Numbered from the stretch's first letter, positions 1 through 9,887 are shown. The stretch is DNA of 64,000 nt from Mytilus edulis (GCF_963676685.1 NC_092354.1:38658193-38722192); one strand, 5' to 3'. Numbers and translations: made by a program. Notes: a model not told the origin generated them from the sequence alone.

Positions 1-87
1 ACTTCGTAAAAAAAGACGTAGAAAAGCAGACAACACCATGACAAATAAAAAAGATGATGAAAAACAAACAATAATAAACAAAACATA

Positions 88-335
88 AACAAGAATGTGT
101 CCATAATTCACGGATGCCTCACTCGCACAATCATTTTCGATGTTTAGTGAACCGTGAAATTTGGGTCAAAACTTTAATTTGGCATTAAAATTAGACAAAT
201 CATATCATAGGGAACATGTGAACTAAGTTTAAAGTTGTTTTGACTTCACCTTCATCAAAACCCTTCTTGACCAAAAACGTTTATCTGAGGCAGGACAGAG
301 GAACGAACATAATGCTTCTAGGTGTGGCATAAAAA
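88..335 (+). repeat. Dispersed repeat, copy A
   Basis: A ~250-bp interspersed element. It opens with AAGAATGTGTCCATA, contains a TTGGCATTAAAATTAGA block and a CATATCATAGG block, and ends in a GTGGCATAAAAA tail. A second copy with the same start, blocks and tail lies at about 7320-7562, so repetition is seen directly in this window. Copy A keeps a middle section (about 235-280) that copy B lacks. I recall this family as abundant in mussel introns. No coding capacity and no tRNA-like promoter boxes were seen, so its class is unknown. Confidence 0.7.
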
Positions 336-1749
336 CCTAATTTTTTTTAGCAATACGAAACCCAAGAATAATGATGGGAGGCAGTTACTATATAATTATA
401 CCCCAAAAAGCTTTCTAATCCGGTAAATTTGACATCATAGATAACTTTCGAGTTCGTTGCATTTCGGTCAACAAATTTTGTTTTAGTGAACATCATTCGT
501 GTGTTTAGGGGCATCGTCACTTCCTTTTTGTATTGAGCGGTTGGTTGAAAAAAATATTTTGCTGAATTCCACGATTTTTTTGGCAAATTAAATTCTTATA
601 ATTGATAATCAGCACTGCTGTCATTAGGGAATAATAATTAAGAACCTACGTAACAAACAATATTTCTAGTTCATCCGGCTTCCAATTCCTCAAAAAAGAA
701 GCATTAAGTAAGAAACAAAAATAAAAATTAAAAAAATAAAATAATACCCTGTGAATTTGTTATCGCAATAAAATCTGTGACAAAACATGGTGTCATATGA
801 TTTACCAATTACACGCTCGACATAATTCTGTCACATAGTTGTTTCATATTTGAAAAATATCTCACTAAACCTATGCTTGTGATGTTAGTGGTGCCATAAT
901 GTAAAGATCTCACGTTTGGTTTTAGGAATAAAAATGATAGCCTAATTCAATGCCACATTGAAACTAATAATGTACTGTTGACGGAAAACAGTGGACAATG
1001 TAAATTTGTTTATTAAGAATCGCATAGATGTTTTTCTTCTAGATCTTCTGCACATACAAATCTAAAAGTTCCAGTGATAATTATTTTAGATCGATGTTTG
1101 ACAAGTGAAGTACTAGAAATATGGGCATATTAAAGGGATAATAGCGTTATCCTATTTTCAATTCTTTACAATCCTTTAAACATCTGATATACATACTACA
1201 AATAAGTCCTATCAAATATCCACATACCGAGTGCTGTACCAACGTGCATTCGATATAAGCTCTTCTTAAACTTTGACCCTTTTAGTGATATTGATCTATT
1301 AGATTTATACAGCATGTAGTACTATATTATCGTCTCACATACCAGGGTTGTAATTTGAGAACGCCAAACACGAGTGTCTAGCTAGTAGCGTTGGAATATC
1401 AGATCAGTTAATATGGACATAAGATCATTAGAAACGAAAGGCATAAGCAGTAGGAATATAAAGAAATTTAAAATAAAATATGAAATAATATAAGTTTAAG
1501 TTGTTACGGGAACTTTCAAACATACTGTATCTTTTGAATCTTGGCTACCAGTCGCATCTATGATTACATTTTTAAAATCGAAGTTCTGATTTCAAAATAC
1601 CAACCAAAAAGCATACTAGTATTTAGGAAAAAAGACAGATTGGTTTCAAAATGGAAACAATCTAAAAGAACGATGCATATGATAAATATGGCTTGTGTTT
1701 ATTTTATATAAAGTTGAACATAATCGTAAAGAGGTTTTTCGGTATTAAT
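336..1749. other. AT-rich non-coding stretch upstream of the GPCR exon
   Basis: No convincing gene, RNA or repeat was seen. The only ORF of any length (347-586, minus) has no recognisable domain. If the GPCR gene has upstream exons (signal peptide, 5' UTR), they should lie here or outside the window. A short coding exon could be missed by eye. Confidence 0.5.
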
Positions 1750-3492
1750 ATGAATAAGACTTTTTTTCACATTTCAGATCCTAAAAGTAGGACAATGTGT
1801 GAGTCTACCGACTTATACCAACTTGTATGCCCTCATGTTTTGGGAAAGATCGTATCTTTGGATAAAGGTCAGTCATTACTGGCTAGATTTCAAGATTCAA
1901 CGCTTTTAGTTGTAGAACTAGGCTATAATTGTTCCTATACAACAGATCTGAAAAAGATTGTTGGGGATGTCTACTTTCAGGCCTCACAGTTAAAAGAGGA
2001 ACTCGAATACTGTACAGACGTGACTTTCCGGAAACTGTTTTGTGACTCGTTAGTAACATACAATATCACTTATACAGACGATTTTGAAGTTCCATATTTC
2101 AAAGGTTTGGATATTTTTTTTACAGATGAAATTGAGCAGTGTACGATGAAGTTCCAAAATTTTTTATGCCTGAAAAAATATCGTCTAAATCAAGATAATA
2201 TGATATTTTTCCTTCTGAACATGACATCTTGCTGGGAGCATTTGTCTTTTACAAATCAACAAGTATTTATCATATCTCTACATGATAATCACATTGACAA
2301 CCCTGTTTTATTTGAAGGAAGAATGTTATCGGGAATGAGTCAAGGTTATCATCGGCATCAGCTAATTCTGTTAGCAGACGATTCGTGTATAAAACCATTT
2401 TATCAGTATGTTCAATTACAAGGTTACCAGAAAAATGAAACAGAATATCTCCTAAGTATAGGCAATATCATGGAATTTAAATCAGAATTCGACTGTCTTA
2501 AAATTTATTACCAATGTATAGGGGACTCATATGAAATTATAAGTCTATCGATCCTAGAATCCCCAATGTCCTATGCAGAAATGGTATTAGTCGTAATTGT
2601 AACTATTTTTAATATTTTTGTACTATCGATATTTCTACGAAAGGAAAATAGATCACCAGTGGTCATTCTCCTTTCTGCTTTGGCAATATCAGATACTTTA
2701 TCAGCATTAATTTGGTGTGGTCCAGAATTTATATCTTATTCATTTTACTATCATCAAATGGGTTTTACAAATGGCAAACTAATACGTCTTTTATTGGATT
2801 ATCCGTTCTGTGTTTGGTATAGCATTGTCAATATTATTTCTGATGGTTTTCATTTATTGTCCATTTTAATCACAATAATCTCTTGTCTACAGAAAACAGC
2901 AGTTCTGATGTTTCCATTATGGAGCAGGGAATACCTAACCAATAGGGTCATCCTAATATGTATAATTTTGTCAGCCATGCTAGCTACAGCCTTGACCATA
3001 CTTTTAATTATGTTGCCGCTTCACTGGATGAGAGAGATTGACGGTCATTGTTGTCTAGATTTAGAATTAAAAAACAACTCAAAAAGCACATACAGATATT
3101 CAATTCTAGTCGTTAACAACTTGATACTTTTATGTGTGTCCTTAGTTTTAATCTGTACAATGTACATCATATGTAAATTAACTATCATAAGAAAAAACTT
3201 ACCTTGGATAGATCATCCAACTGTAACACGTAGAAATCGAATATCTGCATTGACTATTGCTTTCATATGCATTGTTTTCATTTTGTCGGAAATACTAAAC
3301 AGTGTAGTTTGTATATTGTATTTCCTTTCTTCAAACGAGACATTACGCGGAAAGCTGATACCATACAGACATCTTAGTCTATCGATAGGCTTTGCAGTGA
3401 ACTTTATAGTATATCTATTGATGGGTCAGCAGTTTCGACAAAAACTTTCTGCAGGTGCCCGGTCTATGTTTATACTTGAATGTTTTAAATAA
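1750..3492 (+). CDS. Rhodopsin-like (class A) GPCR with long Cys-rich ectodomain; probably the last exon
   Basis: Seven-transmembrane receptor expected at the plasma membrane. Residues are numbered from the TTG at 1693, where the frame opens; the first ATG in frame is at 1750 (residue 20). Residues ~30-290 form an extracellular region with 11 cysteines and four N-glycosylation sequons (N79, N124, N176, N248). Helices lie at about 296-315, 322-342, 373-402, 418-441, 469-495, 516-545 and 559-577. Class A marks are LAxxD in TM2 (D334), a TM3 cysteine (C373) with partners C453/C454 in loop 2, and NFxxY (N570-Y574) in place of NPxxY, followed by F581-R582 as the helix 8 start. The DRY motif is replaced by LQKTAV at the end of TM3, and CWxP is absent from TM6. 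A pyrimidine-rich tract ending in CAG at 1777 looks like a splice acceptor, so translation probably enters from an upstream exon carrying a signal peptide. The stop is TAA. The ligand is unknown; a peptide or chemosensory receptor is possible. Confidence 0.8.
   Translation: MNKTFFHISDPKSRTMCESTDLYQLVCPHVLGKIVSLDKGQSLLARFQDSTLLVVELGYNCSYTTDLKKIVGDVYFQASQLKEELEYCTDVTFRKLFCDSLVTYNITYTDDFEVPYFKGLDIFFTDEIEQCTMKFQNFLCLKKYRLNQDNMIFFLLNMTSCWEHLSFTNQQVFIISLHDNHIDNPVLFEGRMLSGMSQGYHRHQLILLADDSCIKPFYQYVQLQGYQKNETEYLLSIGNIMEFKSEFDCLKIYYQCIGDSYEIISLSILESPMSYAEMVLVVIVTIFNIFVLSIFLRKENRSPVVILLSALAISDTLSALIWCGPEFISYSFYYHQMGFTNGKLIRLLLDYPFCVWYSIVNIISDGFHLLSILITIISCLQKTAVLMFPLWSREYLTNRVILICIILSAMLATALTILLIMLPLHWMREIDGHCCLDLELKNNSKSTYRYSILVVNNLILLCVSLVLICTMYIICKLTIIRKNLPWIDHPTVTRRNRISALTIAFICIVFILSEILNSVVCILYFLSSNETLRGKLIPYRHLSLSIGFAVNFIVYLLMGQQFRQKLSAGARSMFILECFK
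1763..1777 (+). other. Candidate 3' splice site of the GPCR exon
   Basis: A T-rich tract followed by TTTCAG, with CAG ending at 1777, just before the conserved-looking ectodomain. The residues encoded upstream (from the TTG at 1693 or the ATG at 1750) contain no signal peptide, which a receptor with a 260-residue extracellular domain would normally have. I therefore infer that the exon begins at 1778. An alternative is a start at the ATG at 1795. Confidence 0.45.
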
Positions 3493-3940
3493 TTCTTTGC
3501 TTTATTGCGCATGTCTATCTGATAATTTGTAATTGACTAAAAGGAAATGTTTAGTAAATGTCAACGATACAGCAACCCAACGAAATATAGCCATATGCGT
3601 GTGTAGGTAGTCGGATTTCATTTTATTTGGTATGATCGTACTTGATGAGAGTAAATCAAGAAAATGTCTTTAATATCAACAAACTCATTTAGTGTTATTT
3701 TCATTTGGCACTCTCCCTCATTTCGGGCAGACAATTTAACGTCTTAATCGCGATCAGACATGGCTTTTTATAAAAACAGCTCTCAGAGTTAGATGGACAT
3801 CCCCCACTGCAAGGAAGCATTGATAGACAAAAAAATCAGATGAGCATACGACTATACATGAGTTCGCCCTTGACAACCCTGTTATAATAAAGCAAGTGAC
3901 ATAACACATTCTCATAAAGATCAGAAACGCTTAAAGAGTG
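3493..3940. other. 3' flank of the GPCR exon, possible 3' UTR
   Basis: No ORF or repeat recognised. An AATAAA hexamer at 3886-3891 is the first good polyadenylation signal after the TAA stop and could end the GPCR transcript about 400 nt downstream. This is inference only. Confidence 0.35.
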
Positions 3941-3984
3941 TATGAGTTGAATTTTTCCTTTGGTATCTTTCGTCCCTCCTTTTT
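3941..3984 (-). repeat. Short remnant of the retroelement 3' end found at 8253-8843
   Basis: The segment from TATGAGTTGAATTTT through CCTTTGGTATCTTTCGTCCC matches the terminal part of the longer copy ending near 8843 (TATGAGTTTGACTGTCCC, then CTTTGGTATATTTCGCCCC). It is only about 45 bp, so its ends are approximate. Confidence 0.45.
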
Positions 3985-4212
3985 AAAGGCAAGAATAATA
4001 ACTTGTTTGCCCTTTCCTATAAAACAAGTATTTATGGATAGTATCATGACAGTTTTTCCGGTACGGGATATTAGTGTCACATACTGTTACAAATGTGTTT
4101 CATTCTTTCATTTTTGTCTTTGGGTAAAACAATATACCTTACATTATATGGTTTGATATTGACCCCCCTACGATTCCATAGATGGCTAGTCAAATCCATA
4201 GGGGTGAGGCCA

Positions 4213-4760
4213 AAAATGAAAATCCAAGTTGCTTTGAAACAGTTATAAACAAATCTAAAGATGACTATCTGAATTTAGTCCGAAATATTTATTCTAACTT
4301 GTTTTACCTTGATTGAATAAATCCTTAAATTTTTCAGCAATATGCCTAACAACATAAGAACCTGGGATTCAGTAAAATCAATATATATATACAGCTGAGT
4401 TAGCTGTACAGTTTTATGAAAATCGAAAATAATAAACCAATTTAAAGTTAACTATCTGAATTCAGTCCGACTGAAAATTCTAGCTTTTTTTTACCTATTA
4501 ATTAAATCCTCAAATTTGAAAGCAATAAATCAAACTACCAAACAACCTGGTATTTTGTAAAATCAAAGTATAATTAGGATAGCTGTAGAGGTTTATGAAA
4601 ATCCAAGTTGACTTGAAAATGTTATAGAAATAATCAAAGATGATTATCTGAATTTAATCAATTTTTTTATTTAATTGATTTAATTCTTTTATATCACAGC
4701 AATGAACTAAACGACCAAATAACCTGGAATTTTGTAAGATCTATATTTAATTTAGTTAGA
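4213..4760. repeat. Three diverged tandem copies, period ~188 bp
   Basis: Landmarks recur in order three times: ATGAAAATC, then ACTATCTGAATTT(C)AGTC at about 4263, 4449 and 4641 (the third reads GATTATCTGAATTTAATC), then AGCAAT(A/G), then AACCTGG(G/T)(A/T)TT. Spacings are about 187 and 191 bp. The copies differ at many positions, so the duplication is old. AT-rich; no coding potential seen. Confidence 0.6.
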
Positions 4761-4799
4761 TGGGCTGCTTCAGTCCAGTCAGACTAAATTTAAAGGTCA

Positions 4800-4965
4800 A
4801 GACTAGTCGAGCCTAGGTCGAGACCATTTCAGACTACACCAAGATCATAAAGTACTGAATCAGACTTATTAAGTAAAGTCGAGTACAGTAAAGTTCAGTT
4901 AAGTACTGTCGAGATAATATCGAGACTAGTCGAGTAAAATATGTGCTCGATTTTACTGGTCGAGC
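4800..4965. repeat. GTCGAG motif cluster with small inverted repeat
   Basis: GTCGAG occurs six times in about 165 bp (4806, 4817, 4878, 4908, 4929, 4959), twice within ACTAGTCGAG. AGTAAAAT (4933-4940) and ATTTTACT (4950-4957) form an 8-bp inverted repeat with a 9-nt loop. Flanking DNA lacks this motif density. Function unknown. Confidence 0.45.
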
Positions 4966-4985
4966 ACAAAATATGGTCTTTTCAG

Positions 4986-5439
4986 ACTCGGAACACTTTT
5001 TAGTGTAACGAATTTATTAAAAATAAACAATGAAGTACAAAAACATTTACCCAACGTGCGATATCATGTCTTATTTTGATGGATATCACTAGCGAAGTTT
5101 ATTTTGTTAACCTCCTGAGTCCTGAGTTCACTCATCCTTTAGATAGGGCTTGTGTGCTCAGTATTTAGACGTGGATGTTGTGTATTGTGGTATGTGATTT
5201 GAAATTTCGTCTTTTTTCGTTTGCCTATCGTTGATTTTTTTTGTCTACATTTGAATCGTGAGTGTATAGCATTCTCAGAATTCTCTTAGTTTTTCTATTT
5301 GCCATAAGTATGTAAAATCTCTTTGGAAAAACAAGTATCGACATGATTCCGACAATTACTCCCATTGTTTATCAAGACGCCATAGTGAAACGTGCTGCTT
5401 AGTAGTAGTCGGTTTTTATAAGAAGAAGGCAAATAAACT
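4986..5439. other. Non-coding stretch, nothing recognised
   Basis: AT-rich sequence with no ORF of note, no tRNA-like promoter boxes and no clear repeat. Confidence 0.5.
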
Positions 5440-5640
5440 CATCATAGATACCAGGAATAAATTTAATATTTACGCCAGACGAGCGTTTCGTCTACAAAAG
5501 ACTCATCAGTGACGGTCGAATCAAAAATGTTATAAAAGACCAAATAAAGTACGAAGTTGAAGAGCATTGAGGACCAAAAATTCCTCAAAGATTTGCCAAA
5601 TACAGCTAAGGTAATCTATTCTTGAGGTAGAAAAGCCTTA
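5440..5640 (+). repeat. Interspersed repeat of a mussel-type family
   Basis: Begins at CATAGATACCAGGAATAAA, includes GCCAGACGAGCGTTTCGTC and CATCAGTGACGGTCGAAT, and ends near GTAGAAAAGCCTTAG. I recognise it from memory as a frequent interspersed sequence in Mytilus DNA. Only one copy is visible here, so the call rests on recollection rather than on repetition in this window. Confidence 0.45.
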
Positions 5641-5822
5641 GTTTTAAAGGATACCAAAGGGAAATTCAAACTCATAAGTCGACAATAAGCTGACAACGCC
5701 ATGTTTAAAAAAGAAAAATACAAACAACAGTACATAAAACAACATAGAAAAATAAACACTGAGTAACACGAACCCAACCAAAAACTAGAAGTGATATCAG
5801 GTGCAACGGAAGGGTAAATAAT
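5641..5822 (+). repeat. Truncated retroelement 3' end, opposite orientation to 8253-8843
   Basis: Read on +, this segment aligns with the reverse complement of about 8670-8843. Both contain ATACCAAAGGGA, TCAAACTCATA, CTGACAACGCCATG, an A-rich block, ACAACATAGAAAA, AACACGAACCC, CCAAAAACT or TCAAAAACT, and GGGTAA. It carries none of the coding remnant found in the longer copy, so it is a truncated copy of the same family. Confidence 0.65.
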
Positions 5823-6338
5823 AATAAGTCAAATAAAAATGTTGCATATGTTTGATCCAGCTTTTAAGAAATTAAGTCCATTTGTTTATATCATAATGTT
5901 TTAGTGTATTACAGACGAAATAGTTTGGATAAAAATCAGACAAAAATTACTGAACCAAAATTGGAAACATATCACGCAGTTCCATTTTTTATTACGATGT
6001 TCTGTTTGTTTTTCTTTCGATGGATTCGTCTTCATAGTCTGAGTAACTTAATGATACTCCAGCCACCCTAATACTTCTTTTAAAAATATTTAAATATGTA
6101 AGATAAAAAATAAACAGAGTCTAAAGTGTGTTTAGATTTATTTAAAATTGACAGTTTTTTTCCTTACTGAAATACGAAAACCTTACAAGCAAGTAAGAAA
6201 TTAACTTTTGTATGATCAAATAAAACTATAGAGTAATATTGCATTCAATATTTTGATAAAAACAATTCAACGATTGAAAGGCATCAAACATCACTCATGA
6301 TTAAGAAAATTTGATTTAAAATATGAATAAAGGCTCTT
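5823..6338. other. AT-rich non-coding stretch, nothing recognised
   Basis: No ORF, RNA gene or clear repeat was seen between the retroelement fragment and the microsatellite. Confidence 0.5.
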
Positions 6339-6491
6339 TATGTATGTATGTATGTATGTATGTATGTATGTATGTATGTATGTATGTATGTATGTATGTA
6401 TGTATGTATGTATGTATGTATGTATGTATGTATGTATGTATGTATGTATGTATGTATGTATGTATGTATGTATGTATGTATGTATGTATGT
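6339..6491. repeat. (TATG)n microsatellite, about 38 perfect copies
   Basis: An uninterrupted TATG run of 153 bp. A 62-codon ORF inside it (MYVC repeats) is a by-product. Such length and perfection suggest recent expansion, so the length is probably polymorphic. Confidence 0.95.
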
Positions 6492-6494
6492 CTA

Positions 6495-7690
6495 TTTAAC
6501 GGGGAAAATATAAAACGTAATGTTTGTTCAAATTAGTTTTAAACAATGCATGGTGGTATATGTGTTGTACAATATGTTCTTGCCTATTCAACAGAAGAGT
6601 AATATAGTTATTTATTATTAATCTGGAAAAAAATATATGAAGAATCTGTTCAAAATATTTTGAAACAGCGTTTAAACGATAAATGTACAATGCAATATAT
6701 TCTTGTCTATTCAACGGCAAACTATAACATTTTGAACAATGGTTAATAGTCTGGTCTGAATATTGTATAATATAGTTATGTCTATCAAATTGGAGAAAAC
6801 AATGTAGATTTGTTCAATATAGTTTGAAAAAGTAAACAAATGGTGTTTATATTGTACAATATTTTAATGTTTTATAACGGAAATGATTGCAAATGTTATT
6901 CAAAACAGGTTGAACCAGTGTTATTCAGTGAATGGGTTTTACAAAACAGTTATGCTTGTTTTAAAAACTGGGAAGAATATATGTAGAATTTGTTCAAAAC
7001 AGTTTGAATCAGTGTTATTAAAAATAGTTTACATGTAGTAGAATATAGGTATATTTATTAAAATTCGAAAAGTAAATGTAGGATTTGTTTAAACGGTATC
7101 TGTGTTGTACAATATAGTAATGTCTATCAAATTAGAAAAAAATATATGTAAGATTCATTCAATAAAAGTTACAATCAGTGTTAAAATATGGATTGTTCTA
7201 TAATGTATTAATGTCAAATAAACATGAAAATGAAATAGCTTGTCTTCAAATATTTGTTTAAGTGTTCAAATTAGATATGTGTTGTACTCATGATATGTTC
7301 AATCTATTAAACTGAGGAGAAACAAGAATGTGTCCATAGTACACGGATGCCTAATCCGCACTATCATTTTCTATGTTCAGTGAACCGTGAAAATGGGGTA
7401 AAATCTCTTATTTGGCATTAAAATTAGAAAGATCATATCATAGGAAACAGGTGTACTAAGTTTCAAGTTCAATCAGAAACTGTAACCTGAAGCGACGGAC
7501 GAACGAACGAACAAACGGACGGTACGACGAACGGACGCACAAACCAGATGGGGCATAAAAAAGTATTAGCTGTCAGTTTTATTGCTCAAAACAGTTTGAA
7601 AGATTGGTGTTCAAATGGAGTATGTGTTGTAATATATAACCATGTCAATAAACTGGTAAAAAAATATATAAAGCATTTGTTCAACATACT
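6495..7690. repeat. Old degenerate tandem array, irregular period ~90-160 bp
   Basis: A recurring pattern with landmarks TTGTACAATAT, ATGTCTAT(C/T)AA, GAAAAAAATATATG and TTCAAAA(C/T)AGTTTGAA. The TTCAAA...TTGAA landmark is seen near 6527, 6650, 6811, 6899, 6991, 7157, 7265 and 7587, more or less decayed. The array is split by a dispersed element at 7320-7562, after which the pattern resumes. No coding potential. Confidence 0.55.
7320..7562 (+). repeat. Dispersed repeat, copy B, inserted in a tandem array
   Basis: Same family as 88-335: it opens AACAAGAATGTGTCCATA, holds TTGGCATTAAAATTAGA and CATATCATAGGAAACA, and ends GGGGCATAAAAA. Before the tail there is a run of GACGAACGAACG-type repeats that is longer than in copy A. 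A central stretch present in copy A is missing. Repeat sequence of the host array lies on both sides, so this is an insertion. Confidence 0.7.
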
Positions 7691-7839
7691 TATCTGATTA
7701 ATTTATATATTGCTTTTGACTAGCTTTTAGTGACGGCTAGTACCCTTATAGCAGAACTTTTAGTCTTTGTGTTCTTTTTTATTGCTGTACTTTGTGTCGA
7801 ACTGATGGGTCCACCCTTTTTCTTTTTCAATTGCGTTTT

Positions 7840-8060
7840 AAAGTTTTATTATTTCGGTGTGTGTGCTGTTACTCCAGTGTTCTAGGTTAGGGTAGAGAGT
7901 TTAGCGCTCGTAAAAATGTTTAACCCAAACCCAACCACATTAGTGTGTTGGTCCCAAGGGAGGAGCCTGTCATTCTGTGGTTGTCATTAGTTGCTGTCTG
8001 TCATATCTGTTTTAATATATTGTTTTGTATATATATTATTCCTTTGGTTTTCTCGTATAA
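7840..8060 (-). repeat. Retroelement-derived interspersed repeat
   Basis: Contains TGCTGTTACTCCAGTGTTCT, then TTAACCC, then GTCCCAAGGGAGGAGCCTGT and TTCTGTGGTTGTC. The last part resembles the reverse complement of the 3' end of the element at 61505-61790 (GGCTCCTGACTTGGGAC). I recall both as typical mussel repeats. 7691-7839 is probably related but I could not align it. Confidence 0.5.
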
Positions 8061-8252
8061 ATTTGCCACCAATGGAGCATGCCGGATTACTCTTTGTTGG
8101 CGAGTTTCGTGTTGGTAAGCCTTTGATTTTCTGTGTAGTGCATGTACACTGTAATTTTAATGTGAATAAATAGATACGCAGGATAAACGTCCATGAGACA
8201 GAATACAAAGTTATAAAGAACGACATCAAAAGGGCAACATACACACAAAAGA

Positions 8253-8535
8253 GATGATTTCAGTTTCCCAATTGTGAACTTTCCATTTCTATGTAGCAAC
8301 ATTCCATCAGTACAGCGCCTGCATACGAAATACATATCTCCCAATTGATACGATATTCCCGTACTTGTGTTTCCTATCATGATTTCCTTGATAGAGAGTT
8401 GCTGCTCTCAAGGAAGCTATTAAACCAAGAGTTCCATATGGTGAAGTTCAAATCATCCCTTTTACGGACGCCATCACGAGTTGGTTGACCGTTATGGAAT
8501 AATCGTTTCACAGATGATATCGGTTAGGTTCCTTA
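8253..8535 (+). pseudogene. Frameshifted C-terminal remnant of a retroelement protein
   Basis: Coding-like pieces lie in consecutive but different frames. The frame from 8253 reads DDFSFPIVNFPFL and then drifts. The frame from 8321 reads ISQLIRYSRTCVSYHDFLDR and then LLLSRKLLNQEF up to about 8460. After an apparent short deletion, YGRHHELVDRYG follows in another frame. I recall the SQLIRYSR...YxDFLxR...KLLxQ...YGR pattern from the C-terminal part of mussel retroelement (reverse-transcriptase-type) proteins. The copy is broken and 5'-truncated, with its non-coding 3' end following at 8540-8843. Confidence 0.55.
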
Positions 8536-8539
8536 TGTC

Positions 8540-8843
8540 GTTACTACAATCCCCTTCCCTTTTCACGAATGTGACATACCGAATCAAACTATTTACCGGA
8601 TTTGTAATAACATAAGCAGCACGACGGGTGCCACATGTGGAGAAGAATCTGCTTACCCGTCAAGAGCACATGAGATCATCCCCAGTTTTTGATGGGGTTC
8701 GTGTTGCTTAGTCTTTAGTTTTCTATGTTGTGTCTTGTGTTCTATTATTTGTCTGTTTGTCTTTTTCTTTTTTAGCCATGGCGTTGTCAGATTATTTTCG
8801 ATCTATGAGTTTGACTGTCCCTTTGGTATATTTCGCCCCTCCC
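8540..8843 (+). repeat. 3' non-coding end of the same retroelement
   Basis: Directly follows the coding remnant and contains GCACGACGGGTGCCACATGT, GTTCGTGTTGCTTAGTC and GCCATGGCGTTGTCAG, ending near TTTGGTATATTTCGCCCC. Its last 170 bp recur inverted at 5641-5822, and its last 45 bp recur in the same orientation at 3941-3984. Together with the remnant at 8253 it looks like one 5'-truncated insertion. Confidence 0.6.
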
Positions 8844-8918
8844 ATACAGCCTTTACCAATAGGCAGGTGTCTATACAATATTTCAATCAATAAATCTTTC
8901 CAGTACGCAAGATTATTA

Positions 8919-9061
8919 GTTACATAGTGTGCTAGTGACCTAATACGATATATATGGGGTCAGTAAATTCCATATGGGGTGAGAACGAAGCTCGAATCCC
9001 ATATGGAATTTATTGACCCAATCTATATATACCGTATTACGTCACTAGCACACTATGTAAC
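8919..9061. repeat. 143-bp near-perfect palindrome (foldback or MITE-like element)
   Basis: The arms start and end with GTTACATAGTGTGCTAGTGA and its exact complement. They match almost throughout (e.g. TAAATTCCATATGGG on the left, complementary to CCCATATGGAATTTAT on the right), meeting at a centre around GAGAACGAAGCTC (8981-8994). The outer 21 bp pair perfectly; a few mismatches and a 1-2 nt offset lie further in. It has no coding capacity and no obvious target-site duplication. It could be a non-autonomous foldback element or a cruciform-forming site. Confidence 0.7.
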
Positions 9062-9220
9062 GAATTTATCTGACCGACTATCTTAACGTGTAAAATTTAG
9101 ACTAGTGACCTATCAAAATGAGCAAGCCAGTCTTCATTAAGAAACTACTTCCATTGATCCTACAAGAATCGCTAACGATAACTACTTGTTAGGTTGAAAT
9201 GTGTTTAATGAATTTATTTC

Positions 9221-9887
9221 AATCTTAATTATCAATTTCTTCGTCTGTTGAAACTTTTATGATTTTCTCAGTTATACTATCTACAATATACTATCAACAA
9301 GATACTGGTTTATTATCTACAAGATACCGGTATACTATCTACAAGATACCGGTATACTGTCTACAAAATACCGGTATACTATCTACAAGATACCGGTATA
9401 CTATCTACAAGATACCGGTATACTATCTACAAGATACTATCTAATCTTAATTATCAATTTCTTCGTCTGTTGAAACTTTTATGATTTTCTCAGTTATACT
9501 ATCTACAATATACTATCAACAAGATACTGGTTTATTATCTACAAGATACCGGTATACTATCTACAAGATACCGGTATACTGTCTACAAAATACCGGTATA
9601 CTATCTACAAGATACCGGTATACTATCTACAAGATACCGGTATACTATCTACAAGATACTATCTAATCTTAATTATCAATTTCTTCGTCTGTTGAAACTT
9701 TTATGATTTTCTCAGTTATACTATCTACAATATACTATCAACAAGATACTGGTTTATTATCTACAAGATACCGGTATACTATCTACAAGATACCGGTATA
9801 CTGTCTACAAAATACCGGTATACTATCTACAAGATACCGGTATACTATCTACAAGATACCGGTATACTATCTACAAGATACTATCTA
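9221..9887. repeat. 222-bp higher-order tandem repeat, 3 copies, built from a ~22-bp minisatellite
   Basis: Three 222-bp copies begin at 9221, 9443 and 9665 and look identical by eye. Inside each, about seven ~22-bp units carry TACTATCTACAAG followed by the 10-bp palindrome ATACCGGTAT, some with substitutions (ACTGG, ACTGTC, AAAATACC). Each copy produces an identical 61-codon ORF, which is a by-product of the repeat. Confidence 0.9.

Noticed and set aside
347-586. 79-aa minus-strand ORF
   Set aside because: No domain, partly adjoining a dispersed repeat; consistent with chance.
6348-6536. 62-aa ORF of MYVC repeats
   Set aside because: Translation of the TATG microsatellite.
8087-8380. 97-aa and 85-aa minus-strand ORFs at 7987-8380
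   Set aside because: Antisense shadows of the retroelement remnant and adjoining repeat.
9221-9887. CRISPR-like direct repeats
   Set aside because: The sequence is eukaryotic, there are no unique spacers between units, and no cas genes.
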